Numbered from the stretch's first letter, positions 1 to 6,959 are shown. The stretch: 12,981 bases of DNA from Candidatus Omnitrophota bacterium (GCA_028687525.1 JAQTZX010000018.1:1-12981); one strand, 5' to 3'. Numbers and translations: made by a program. Notes: generated by a model from the letters alone, not told the origin.

Positions 1-100
1 AAACAAAGGGGACGGTTCTATTTTTTTAAAAAAAAGGGGACGGTTCTATTTTTTTGTTCTCGACCGCGGGTTAAAAAAATAGAACCGTCCCCTTTTTTTT
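1..100. repeat. Repeat cluster A: GGGGACGGTTCTATTTTT family, palindromic
   Basis: Three copies of one short repeat with core GGGGACGGTTCTATTTTT. Two are direct on the plus strand (5-27 and 28-55) and one is inverted (73-100). Copies 28-55 and 73-100 are exact reverse complements over 28 bases, separated by 17 bases, so they can form a perfect hairpin. The cluster begins one base after the stop codon of the glycosyltransferase gene ending at 102. Flanking A and T runs could make it act as a transcription terminator in either direction. The layout resembles REP/BIME elements moved by RAYT-type transposases, but no transposase is visible here, so the mechanism is inference. Confidence 0.9.
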
Positions 101-101
101 C

Positions 102-800
102 TTAATACTTCGGAAAACCGTACTTGAATATCAAAAACAGCGCCCGCACACCGTCCGTCCAGCGGATCTTCTTGCCTTCGGAATAATCCCTGCCGTAATA
201 CGATATGCCGACTTCATAAAACCTGTATTTTTTCTTCGCCAGTTTCAGCGTTACTTCCACTTCGAAACCGAAGTCATCCTCTTTAAGCTTGATGGAATCC
301 AGCGCTTTCTTCCTGAAAACTTTATATCCGGTCTCCGCATCGGTAAGATTCAAATTGCCGAACAGGTTGCACAAAAACGTGATCAAACGATTACCCTGGT
401 AATGCCAGAAATAAAGCACCCGGTGGGCCCCGGAACCGACAAAACGCGACCCGTATACCACATCCGCGCCCTGCGAGATAACCGGCCGCAACAAAGCCGC
501 ATAATCAGCCGGATCATATTCCAGGTCGGAATCCTGGATAAGTACGATATCTCCCGACGCCGCTTTCAACCCGTCCCTGATACAGGCGCCTTTTCCCTCG
601 GTGCGGGAATGTTCGACGACAATGATCCTCCCCTTCCAGCGCTGTAATATGCCGGAGGTACCGTCGGTGGAACCGTCATTAACGGCAATAATCTCTTTGT
701 CAAGGCTGAACCCGGGAACATCAACACGATAAACCGCCTCCAGGACTTTTTCAAGAGTAGGATATTCGTTATACACGGGGACGATAATTGACAGTCTCAT
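102..800 (-). CDS. Family 2 glycosyltransferase (DPM1-like)
   Basis: A 232-residue cytoplasmic GT-A enzyme that likely transfers a sugar from a nucleotide donor to a polyprenyl phosphate or similar acceptor. Visible features are the opening strand MRLSIIVPVYNE (residues 1-12), NDGSTDGT at 41-48, and the metal-binding region QDSDLEYDP at 89-97 (DxD-type, D90-S-D92). This is the usual size for a soluble DPM1-like enzyme, and no membrane segment follows the catalytic domain. The substrate cannot be read from sequence. The ATG at 798-800 has no clear Shine-Dalgarno, but a TATAAT lies 11 bases upstream, so a very short leader is possible. It follows the second glycosyltransferase by 46 bases on the same strand and ends right at repeat cluster A. 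Confidence 0.92.
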   Translation of the reverse strand: MRLSIIVPVYNEYPTLEKVLEAVYRVDVPGFSLDKEIIAVNDGSTDGTSGILQRWKGRIIVVEHSRTEGKGACIRDGLKAASGDIVLIQDSDLEYDPADYAALLRPVISQGADVVYGSRFVGSGAHRVLYFWHYQGNRLITFLCNLFGNLNLTDAETGYKVFRKKALDSIKLKEDDFGFEVEVTLKLAKKKYRFYEVGISYYGRDYSEGKKIRWTDGVRALFLIFKYGFPKY

Positions 801-811
801 TTTCGTTCAGA

Positions 812-817
812 ATTATA
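812..817 (-). promoter_or_regulatory. Possible -10 element (TATAAT) upstream of the DPM1-like gene
   Basis: A perfect TATAAT on the minus strand ends 11 bases before the ATG at 800. The matching -35 position carries only a weak TGGTAA. Transcription would begin about 4 bases before the ATG, which agrees with the missing Shine-Dalgarno. Read-through from the upstream gene is equally possible. Confidence 0.35.
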
Positions 818-846
818 TTCCGGCGATAAGGATATTACCAGGATTA

Positions 847-1707
847 CTATCCTTCCGTCCTGTCCATGCGCAATTGGGCTATTTGCTCGGAAACCAGCCC
901 AAGCATAAAAATTATTATGGAAGCGGTCAATAACAATGCGCTCATGTTGGTAAAACGGTGGCCGTGGATAAAGGTGTGTAAATAATATCCCAGGCCGCTC
1001 AAGAAAAAAAGAAGGCTTACCGGGACAAAAACCCTCAAGGGGGAGAAAAAAGTGGCAATGCGGATAATGAGGACAAAAAAACGCGCCCCGTCGCCGATAA
1101 TATTGATCTTGCTCTTACCCCCGGCGCGGCGTACCGAAGAAACAGGCACATAGGTAATGGACCTGCCCGCTTTCAGAAAAGCCAGGGTTAAAGTCGAAGG
1201 GGAAGAAAATCCGTTAGGCAAAAGGTACAGGAATTTCAGAGCAAGTTTCCTTTTGACTATCCGGAAACCGCAGGTCAGGTCTTTTATTTTAAAGCGGGTT
1301 ACATAACCGGCAAAAGAATTGTACACGATATTGGCGAACGTACGGGGAGAAAGAGAGCGGAAATCACGCGCCGCAATCGCCATGTCGAAATTTTCCATCT
1401 GTTTTAACAACAGAGGGATATTACAAGGCTGATGCTGGCCGTCGGCATCCATAATGACCACCATATCCGCGGCGGCATTGCGCAGGCCGGTCTTTACCGA
1501 TGCGCCGTTGCCCATACGGTAGGGATGGCGGATAACACGAGCTCCCGAAGCCGCCGCTATTTCTCCCGTCCTGTCCGCGGAGGCATCGTCAATAACGATA
1601 ACGGGGCACCCGGCCCCCATTACCGCGCGTATCTCATTGATAACGCCGCCGATATTGGCTTCTTCGTTATGCGCGGGAATGACGATTTCGAAACTATGTG
1701 TATCCAT
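847..1707 (-). CDS. Membrane-anchored family 2 glycosyltransferase (GtrB/DPM-like)
   Basis: A 286-residue enzyme with an N-terminal GT-A domain and two C-terminal membrane helices, the architecture of polyprenyl-phosphate hexose synthases. Seen: FEIVIPAHNEE (6-16), VIDDASADRTGE (38-49), the metal-binding DADGQHQP (87-94), and hydrophobic spans near 222-246 and 255-275. By family knowledge it should load a sugar on a lipid phosphate at the inner face of the membrane; the sugar is unknown. The start was set at the ATG at 1705-1707 because the family domain begins there. The frame stays open to 1794, but that extra stretch translates repeat cluster B and is unlikely to be coding. No Shine-Dalgarno is present, while a TGGTACAAT box lies 7 bases upstream, suggesting a leaderless transcript. 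Confidence 0.9.
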   Translation of the reverse strand: MDTHSFEIVIPAHNEEANIGGVINEIRAVMGAGCPVIVIDDASADRTGEIAAASGARVIRHPYRMGNGASVKTGLRNAAADMVVIMDADGQHQPCNIPLLLKQMENFDMAIAARDFRSLSPRTFANIVYNSFAGYVTRFKIKDLTCGFRIVKRKLALKFLYLLPNGFSSPSTLTLAFLKAGRSITYVPVSSVRRAGGKSKINIIGDGARFFVLIIRIATFFSPLRVFVPVSLLFFLSGLGYYLHTFIHGHRFTNMSALLLTASIIIFMLGLVSEQIAQLRMDRTEG

Positions 1708-1714
1708 GGGAATT

Positions 1715-1720
1715 ATTGTA
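1715..1720 (-). promoter_or_regulatory. Possible extended -10 (TGGTACAAT) giving a leaderless mRNA
   Basis: On the minus strand TACAAT is preceded by TGG, matching an extended -10. It ends 7 bases before the ATG at 1707, placing the transcription start at or very near the start codon. The -35 position is a T-run and matches poorly. The absence of a Shine-Dalgarno fits. Confidence 0.4.
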
Positions 1721-1733
1721 CCACAGAATAGCG

Positions 1734-1851
1734 AAAAAAAAAGGGGGACGAAAAGAAAGGGGACGGTTCTATTTTTCGGGATTCTAAAGATCAATACCCG
1801 AAAAATAGAACCGTCCCCTTTCTTTTAAAAAATAGAACCGTCCCCTTTTTT
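1734..1851. repeat. Repeat cluster B: 30-bp perfect palindrome plus extra copies
   Basis: One plus-strand copy (1751-1780) and one inverted copy (1797-1826) are exact reverse complements over 30 bases with a 16-base loop. The pairing extends beyond the shared core into CGGG/CCCG and AAAAGAAA flanks. A second inverted copy (1827-1851) lies inside the 3' end of the GT-C/TPR gene. A decayed copy (A-run then GGGGGACG) sits at 1734-1750. The cluster separates the GT-C/TPR gene from the downstream glycosyltransferase and could act as a terminator or mRNA-end stabiliser; that role is inferred. Confidence 0.9.
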
Positions 1852-3933
1852 CTTCTCCAGGAGTTCCTCGATCTTCTTGTCTACGGGATAGCCTAATTCG
1901 CGCGCCTTATCGAAGTTTTCCCGCGCGCGCTTGTAGTCGGGCTCGGGCAAAGACAGGTAAAAAACACAAAGGTTGTAATGGGCGGGGGCAAAATCGGGGG
2001 CCATTTCTATGCATTTTTTAAAATACCATTCCGCCTCGGTACGCAATAATTTCCGCGCGTAGATAAGGCCGATATTATAATAAGCTTCGAACGACTCGGG
2101 CGTGATCGCTATTACCTTTTTATATTCATCTACCGCCTCCTGGTACAACCCTTTTTTATCCAGCACTCCGGCCAGCCCAAGATGTGAAAAAAAGTAATCG
2201 GGATTATCCCGTATTGAGATACGGAAAAACTCCTCCGCTTTCCGCAGATCGGAACTATTATCCAAATACCACCATCCCAACAGGTTATTTATCTCTTCGG
2301 ACTCCGGGATAAAGCGAAGCGCTGTCTCCAGCGCCCGGAGTTCTTCCGCATGGCGCCCCATTTTGCCGTAAACCACGGCCAGGTTCTTAAAATACCCGAA
2401 CGGAAATTCTTTTATGAATAGCGATTTATTCTCCTCCAGCATCCGCGCGGCTTTCTGCGTATCGCCAAGCAAAGCTTGATAGTAAATAAGATTAAGCCGG
2501 GAAACGACCCCGACGGCGGAATGAGCGGGAGAATTTACCGATTCTTCCAGGTATACCAAACCTTCCTTGAGATACCCCCTGCTTATCAGATTCAAAGCGA
2601 TACTGCCCTGGGCTATGCCGGAATGCGGATTGACCCTCAAGGTTGATTTCCACAAAGTATATTCATTGCGCCACTCAAAACAACGCATAACAGTCAGCAG
2701 TGAAAACAGGCTGAAAATAAAAATAAACGCGAGCCTGACTGTTTTACCCGCCGTTATTTCCGCCCGCGCGCCCATGGAAGATATTCTCTTCTCGCCGGCC
2801 GCGCAAAAATACGCAAAGATAAGATAAACCCCGAAAAAAGCCGCGTACGAATGATGTTCGGCGGCAACTAAGTTCAACCGGGCGTAAAACTGCGGAGAAA
2901 GACAGATGAAATACCACAAAAGCGCGAAGCTGACCGGCGGAATACGCCTGCGCATAAATAGGGCGAACCCGATAATAACGATTATAAGGGAAATACCGGC
3001 CGCCCCAGCCGGATTGGATAAACCGGAGATCACCGGGAAAGCATGATCGACGCACAGATTAAAAGGAAAGAAAAAAAGAAAAAGATAGAAAAAAGATACT
3101 GCGCTCTGCGTGAGGATGTTGAAAAAAAACGGGCGCTGGACGGATGACGCCGCCTTTGCCGGGCCGAACAAACCGAATACACTGCCGGAAACCGCTTTTA
3201 TCAGCGCTAAATACAGAAAAGTAACGGCGAAAAACACGCTCAAACGCCGCAGTATCCCCCATACCGTTTCCCGGGTAAAATCTTTCGCGTAAACGAATTC
3301 ATACGCGGCAAGCAGAAGGATAAAAATGAGCCCGGTTTCCTTGGTTAAAAGAGCCGCGGCATAAGATAATACCGATAATAAATAATAACGCCTGTTCCCG
3401 GATTCACGCCAAAGCAGGTAGGCATAAAAACCGGCAAACACGAATAAACTGCCCAGGAGGATGGAACGGCTGCTGACATACGCCACCGATTCCGTGTTAA
3501 GAGGATGCACGCAGAATAAAAGCGCCAGGCCCAGCCGGGCGGAAAAATTCAGCCCTTTCAGGAAATATCCCAAGAGAACATAAAGGAGATACGCGTTCAG
3601 AAAATGGATAAAAATATTGACCAGATGATACCCGTACGGCCGCACGCCCCCAAGGAAATAATCGAAGGCGAACGTAAGCATAAGCAAAGGCCGGTACATG
3701 CCGCGGGCAACGGGATAACTGGTAATATCCCCTTTAAAAAACTGCGGAAAGGAATCCGCGTGTTTCAAAAAATTATTTTTGACAATCATGTGGTAGTCGT
3801 CAAAAATGAAATTATTAGGCAGGCAGGCCAGGTACACCGAAAAAACGGCCATCCCTATCAATATAACCGCCCAAAAATCATCTTTATTTCCCGTAACGGC
3901 TGATTTTAAACTCTTGAAAAATACTGATTTCAT
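1825..3933 (-). CDS. TMTC-like multi-spanning GT-C protein with C-terminal TPRs
   Basis: A 702-residue inner-membrane protein. The N-terminal half (about residues 20-410) is a series of hydrophobic spans. The first external loop carries an acidic pair in NNFIFDDYHMI (D45, D46), as in GT-C lipid-linked-sugar transferases, followed by HPLNTESVAYVSSRS, typical of the TMTC/DUF1736 group. The last 260 residues hold about five TPR units with the usual G-Y-A and DNP/TPE spacing. By family it may transfer sugar from a polyprenyl phosphate to proteins outside the membrane, with the TPRs binding partners. The two neighbouring GT2 enzymes could supply its donor. The final residues KKGDGSIF and the approach to the stop are encoded by a cluster B repeat. 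The ATG at 3931-3933 was chosen; a TTG at 3955-3957 is less likely. It lacks its own Shine-Dalgarno and overlaps a possible 14-codon leader ORF. Confidence 0.85.
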   Translation of the reverse strand: MKSVFFKSLKSAVTGNKDDFWAVILIGMAVFSVYLACLPNNFIFDDYHMIVKNNFLKHADSFPQFFKGDITSYPVARGMYRPLLMLTFAFDYFLGGVRPYGYHLVNIFIHFLNAYLLYVLLGYFLKGLNFSARLGLALLFCVHPLNTESVAYVSSRSILLGSLFVFAGFYAYLLWRESGNRRYYLLSVLSYAAALLTKETGLIFILLLAAYEFVYAKDFTRETVWGILRRLSVFFAVTFLYLALIKAVSGSVFGLFGPAKAASSVQRPFFFNILTQSAVSFFYLFLFFFPFNLCVDHAFPVISGLSNPAGAAGISLIIVIIGFALFMRRRIPPVSFALLWYFICLSPQFYARLNLVAAEHHSYAAFFGVYLIFAYFCAAGEKRISSMGARAEITAGKTVRLAFIFIFSLFSLLTVMRCFEWRNEYTLWKSTLRVNPHSGIAQGSIALNLISRGYLKEGLVYLEESVNSPAHSAVGVVSRLNLIYYQALLGDTQKAARMLEENKSLFIKEFPFGYFKNLAVVYGKMGRHAEELRALETALRFIPESEEINNLLGWWYLDNSSDLRKAEEFFRISIRDNPDYFFSHLGLAGVLDKKGLYQEAVDEYKKVIAITPESFEAYYNIGLIYARKLLRTEAEWYFKKCIEMAPDFAPAHYNLCVFYLSLPEPDYKRARENFDKARELGYPVDKKIEELLEKKKGDGSIF

Positions 3934-3974
3934 AAGGAAGGGGATGGAGGAATACAAAGAGGGAGGATTTTCAT
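3930..3974 (-). CDS. Possible 14-codon leader peptide coupled to the GT-C/TPR gene
   Basis: An ATG at 3972-3974 opens a 14-codon frame reading MKILPLCIPPSPSL. Its TGA (3930-3932) overlaps the ATG of the GT-C/TPR gene as ATGA. Purine-rich GGAGAGAGGGAGG lies just upstream of this ATG, whereas the GT-C/TPR start has no ribosome site of its own, so translational coupling would explain how that start is reached. The start codon sits partly in the loop of the 3958-3983 hairpin. No homology can be claimed for so short a peptide, and chance is a real alternative. Confidence 0.35.
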   Translation of the reverse strand: MKILPLCIPPSPSL

Positions 3975-3983
3975 CCTCCCTCT
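3958..3983 (-). terminator. 11-bp perfect hairpin after the pilin gene
   Basis: Arms AGAGGGAGGAT and ATCCTCCCTCT form a perfect 11-bp stem with a 4-base loop, 33 bases after the pilin stop codon. The T-rich stretch after it on the minus strand (TTGTATT) is weak, so termination may be partial. The stem also covers the GGAGG and start codon of the possible leader ORF, so it could instead control translation of the next gene. Confidence 0.6.
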
Positions 3984-4016
3984 CTCCAACATGAACAACT
4001 TTACATTAAAATCAAA

Positions 4017-4352
4017 CTACTGTGCCGGGCACGCCGCATCCACGTTCAAAACACCCGTGGAAGAATTATAAGCATTGTCCCACGATCCGGAAGTCGGGTT
4101 CGCAATAGAAGTTTGCATATACGCATTAAGACTGGCGATAGCTGCCGGAAAACGCGGAGTTGCCGTACGGAGCGCTGTGCTGGCATAAAAGCTGGACAAA
4201 GCGCCGCGAATGGCACCGCCGGTCGCCATACATGACGCCTGGCGTGCTTCTTTTCGGAGATCCATGAAACGCGGTATAGCGATTGCGGCTAAAATACCGA
4301 TAATGACAATAACCATAACCAACTCGATAAGTGTAAAACCTTTCCTATTCAT
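4017..4352 (-). CDS. Type IV major pilin (PilA-like prepilin)
   Basis: A 111-residue prepilin with leader MNRKG cut before FTLIELVMVIVIIGILAAIAIPRF. Glu5 of the mature protein, needed for subunit docking, is present. The globular part is short and Ser/Thr/Ala-rich. It has a Cys in QASCMAT and another in DAACPAQ near the C-terminus, the spacing expected for the disulfide-closed loop of pilins. There is no GWDGPY motif, unlike the pseudopilins in this window. The ATG at 4350-4352 has GGAGG eight bases upstream; an earlier in-frame GTG at 4359-4361 overlaps that site and was rejected. It has its own promoter and is followed by a hairpin, so it is probably expressed strongly as a single gene. It is the likely major pilin, although a separate fibre is possible. 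Confidence 0.9.
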   Translation of the reverse strand: MNRKGFTLIELVMVIVIIGILAAIAIPRFMDLRKEARQASCMATGGAIRGALSSFYASTALRTATPRFPAAIASLNAYMQTSIANPTSGSWDNAYNSSTGVLNVDAACPAQ

Positions 4353-4373
4353 TTGTGTCACCTCCTTCTTTGT

Positions 4374-4401
4374 ATATTAACATTTCCCGCTGTTTTGTCA
4401 A
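4374..4401 (-). promoter_or_regulatory. Second promoter-like pair near the pilin start
   Basis: TTGACA (4396-4401) and TAATAT (4374-4379) are spaced by 16 bases on the minus strand. Transcription would begin at about 4366, inside the Shine-Dalgarno, leaving almost no leader. The match may be secondary or non-functional beside the better distal promoter. Confidence 0.3.
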
Positions 4402-4437
4402 TAAATATTTGTAAAACGGGCAAAACAACTTATTATA

Positions 4438-4466
4438 AGTATAGTTTATGGAATAAGTTATGTCAA
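4438..4466 (-). promoter_or_regulatory. Sigma70-type promoter of the pilin gene
   Basis: On the minus strand TTGACA (4461-4466), a 17-base spacer and TATACT (4438-4443) form a near-consensus promoter. Transcription should begin near 4431, giving a leader of about 80 bases before the pilin ATG. A 13-base palindrome, ACTTATAATAAGT (4428-4440), overlaps the -10 and start region and could be an operator. The -35 lies directly beside repeat cluster C. Confidence 0.75.
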
Positions 4467-4467
4467 G

Positions 4468-4552
4468 AAAAAAAAAGGGGACGGTTCTATTTTTTAACAA
4501 AAAAAACAAAAAAATAGAACCGTCCCCTTTTTTTGAACCGGCCCCTCTTTTC
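4468..4552. repeat. Repeat cluster C: 26-bp perfect palindrome plus decayed copy
   Basis: A plus-strand copy (4468-4495) and an inverted copy (4508-4534) pair perfectly over 26 bases (4470-4495 with 4509-4534) around a 13-base A-rich loop. A decayed inverted copy, GAACCGGCCCCTCTTTT, follows at 4535-4551. The cluster lies just beyond the stop of pilO and just before the pilin promoter, so it can serve as the operon's terminator and insulate the pilin gene. Flanking A and T runs allow function in both directions. The terminator role is inferred from structure. Confidence 0.88.
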
Positions 4553-4562
4553 CTACGGCAGG

Positions 4563-5189
4563 CTATTGCTTTACAAACGTATAGGCCTTCAGAAAAAGTG
4601 AAACCTTCTGGTATGGCAGGATATTCTCTTTCCGCTCGATTTCTATGCCCTGGACGGTAACCAACCGCTCCATAGAAGTAATCTTTTTAATAAAAGCCGC
4701 AGTCTGCGGAAAGGTACCCTCAAAAGTCAGGGAAATATCCATCGGGTTCGGATCAAACTCGGACACCGGTTTTTCCTGGTTCTGCTGAAACTGCGGAATC
4801 GCAAACCTGCCTCCGGGCTGGGGAGGCGTGCCGGATGTTCCGGAAACACCATCCTTATCGGAAGAAACATCCTTCATCTTAAAAGCTATCGCCCGTAAAC
4901 CGGACTCTCCCCCGGCTTTAATAAGAATCTTCATGAGCTCAAAGGGGTGTTTCTCATTAAGGGGGATACGCTTTGCAAGAACGTCCTCTTTATATTTCAG
5001 CTCATTAGCCTGCCTCTCCAGTACTTCCAACCGCTTGCTGGCGGCCTTGGATTCTTTAAACTCGGAATTTTTCGAGCTGAATTCTTCCCGGATATTCATA
5101 TTCTGCTTGAGTTGAAACAAAAATAAAGCCACGGAGAACGCCAGCAATACCCAGGCACTCATGTTAATTATTATTTTTGAATCTTTCAT
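4563..5189 (-). CDS. PilO-like pilus inner-membrane alignment protein
   Basis: A 208-residue bitopic membrane protein. Residues 8-27 form one membrane helix, 30-75 a charged coiled coil, 83-110 and 149-205 the two halves of a ferredoxin-like periplasmic domain (MDISLTFEGTFPQTAAFIKKI is typical of PilO). A Pro/Gly/Gln-rich insert at 115-148 separates the halves. PilO pairs with PilN and PilP to link the inner-membrane platform to the secretin. It follows the PilM-PilN fusion by 17 bases, the normal pilMNO order, with AGAGG six bases before the ATG. It is the last gene of the operon, and repeat cluster C follows. No pilP or pilQ follows. GspM is a structural cousin, but the context favours PilO. 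Confidence 0.85.
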   Translation of the reverse strand: MKDSKIIINMSAWVLLAFSVALFLFQLKQNMNIREEFSSKNSEFKESKAASKRLEVLERQANELKYKEDVLAKRIPLNEKHPFELMKILIKAGGESGLRAIAFKMKDVSSDKDGVSGTSGTPPQPGGRFAIPQFQQNQEKPVSEFDPNPMDISLTFEGTFPQTAAFIKKITSMERLVTVQGIEIERKENILPYQKVSLFLKAYTFVKQ

Positions 5190-5206
5190 ATCAGACCTCT
5201 ACCGCA

Positions 5207-6952
5207 TTACGGTTGCTGCGCGGGCAAATCCGCATTGACTTTAAAATCTCTTTCCCTCGCCCGGTCCAGGATAATCCCCTCTCCGCCTTCGCTCAATTGC
5301 GGGAATATCCTGTCGATTTTAAACGGTTCAACCTGGACATTGGACAGAAAATCAAGAGCCGTAAGTTTCTGCTGAAATTCATCGACTATTCTCACCGCTT
5401 CTTCATAATCCGCATATACCCTGGCCTTGATCTCCAGCTTGCCCTCGGCTATCTTTAAACCGGTCAGGTATACCCCCGGAGGCATCGCTTTAGGCACTTC
5501 GAATAAAGGCTTCAGGACATCCCGGTTCTTCCGGGCCAAACTATCCGCCTGGGCAAGCCGCTGGCCGAAGGCCTTTTCCCGCAGAGACAAATCCTTGAGC
5601 CGGGCACTCACCCGTTTAATCCGCCCCAATTCAAACTCTATCCCTTTTAAGTTTTTCCGTATCAAAACATTACTTAGAAATAACTGCAGAGACAAGAGGC
5701 CGAACACGGCAATCATACAGATACCCGCGATCAAAACAACGAAACGCCTTTTCGCGTTCAGTTCTTTTTTACGCAGGTTCGCGGGCAGGAAATTGATTAT
5801 TTCGGCGCCCCTTCCTTTCCAGGCGGCGCTCAGAGCCAGCGACACCGCTCCGGTAAAAACCGCGCCCGGCTCATTTTTATCTCTCCGGACCTGCATTCCC
5901 TCAAAAGGAAGAACAATCCCGCATTTACCCCCGATTTGTTCGGTCAAAACTTTTACCAAGTTCCTGACATCACAGCCTCCCCCCGCGAAATCGATAAACT
6001 CGACCTGCCTTCCTCCCGACTGTTCCTTATAATAAGAAAGCGAACGCCTGAACTCATGCAGTATCCGTTCGACATGAGCCTGCCAGAGCATACGCAGTTC
6101 CAACAGGTTGATCTCCTCCTCAATACCGGTCTCTTTCGCCTTCAAGCCCGCCTCGTATTTCTGGCGCATGATCTCTTCGGCGACCGCCACTTTATCTTTT
6201 AAATCAAAATCAACATCGGGAATGCCTTTCTCCCTGATAATCTCCACGGTCTTGTCCTCGGTAAATCCCAGGCGCTGGGAAAGATCCTGGATAATATCCT
6301 GCATACCGTAAACGGTATTCCTGAAAAAGCTCAATTTTCCTTCCCGGAAGATGGAGATTGTGACTGATGCCGCGCCGATATCAACCAGCACCGTATCCAT
6401 ATCCTTATTCAGCGTCCGGGAGCGGAAAACCGGCAGCAACGGGAATGCGAAACTGGAAGGAGCAATAACCACCGGTATCAAATCGAGATTCTTCCTGAAA
6501 ATATTCACCAGCTCATTAATATACAGGACATCGGTACGCACAACCAATATCTCCTGCCGCTGGATCTGATTAATGATTCGTTCTCCCAGAAGGTGGCATT
6601 CAAAAACATGATTCGGGCCGTGTGAGGGGACCATTCTGCGTTTGGCTTCATTAACAGCCGCGGAAATCAGTTCCGAACGGGACATCTCCGGGAGGAATAA
6701 AGACATCGCCGTAATCTGCGCCGAAGGCACATCAACGGCAATCCTGCAGTTACGGAGTTTATTCACCGGGACAACTTTGACGAGTTCATTCACGAACAGT
6801 TTGGCGTCTATTTTACGAAAAGAAGTCTGTGTGGCATCAAAAGGAGTGGGAAAAACGTAACTCCAGGCAACCCCCTGTTTAACCGCCGGTTCAACAAGGA
6901 CGACTTTTGTCCGGACATTACCGATATCGATACCGAGGAATTTTTTTGCCAT
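5207..6952 (-). CDS. PilM-PilN fusion protein
   Basis: A 581-residue protein joining two pilus components that are normally separate. Residues 1-380 are PilM, an actin-like cytoplasmic ATP-binding protein: GIDIGNVRTKVVLVE (7-21), VLVDIGAASVTIS (188-200) and IDFAGGGCDVRNL (320-332) are its phosphate and adenosine motifs. Residues 385-581 are PilN: IINFLP (385-390) matches the PilN peptide that docks in PilM, followed by a membrane helix (403-426), a coiled coil (430-475) and a periplasmic domain. There is no stop or frameshift between them, so the fusion reads as genuine. The layout also resembles GspL of type II secretion, but PilM-like length and the neighbouring pilC and pilO favour the pilus reading. 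The gene begins 7 bases after pilC, with AGG six bases before the ATG. Confidence 0.88.
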   Translation of the reverse strand: MAKKFLGIDIGNVRTKVVLVEPAVKQGVAWSYVFPTPFDATQTSFRKIDAKLFVNELVKVVPVNKLRNCRIAVDVPSAQITAMSLFLPEMSRSELISAAVNEAKRRMVPSHGPNHVFECHLLGERIINQIQRQEILVVRTDVLYINELVNIFRKNLDLIPVVIAPSSFAFPLLPVFRSRTLNKDMDTVLVDIGAASVTISIFREGKLSFFRNTVYGMQDIIQDLSQRLGFTEDKTVEIIREKGIPDVDFDLKDKVAVAEEIMRQKYEAGLKAKETGIEEEINLLELRMLWQAHVERILHEFRRSLSYYKEQSGGRQVEFIDFAGGGCDVRNLVKVLTEQIGGKCGIVLPFEGMQVRRDKNEPGAVFTGAVSLALSAAWKGRGAEIINFLPANLRKKELNAKRRFVVLIAGICMIAVFGLLSLQLFLSNVLIRKNLKGIEFELGRIKRVSARLKDLSLREKAFGQRLAQADSLARKNRDVLKPLFEVPKAMPPGVYLTGLKIAEGKLEIKARVYADYEEAVRIVDEFQQKLTALDFLSNVQVEPFKIDRIFPQLSEGGEGIILDRARERDFKVNADLPAQQP

Positions 6953-6959
6953 AGCTGAC

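Noticed and set aside
402..647. Plus-strand ORFs across the window
   Set aside because: They are reverse-frame shadows of clear minus-strand genes, without family motifs.
1708..1794. N-terminal extension of the membrane-anchored glycosyltransferase to a start at 1794
   Set aside because: The extra residues are translated repeat cluster B, and the family domain begins at the 1707 ATG.
3934..3957. TTG start of the GT-C/TPR gene at 3955-3957
   Set aside because: It follows directly after the hairpin without a ribosome site in range; the ATG at 3931-3933 is sufficient for the first membrane helix.
4353..4361. GTG start of the pilin at 4359-4361
   Set aside because: It overlaps the GGAGG; the ATG at 4350-4352 has ideal spacing and gives a standard short leader.
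1..4552. CRISPR array
   Set aside because: The repeats are in mixed orientation, lie at separate gene ends and lack regular unique spacers; no cas gene is visible.
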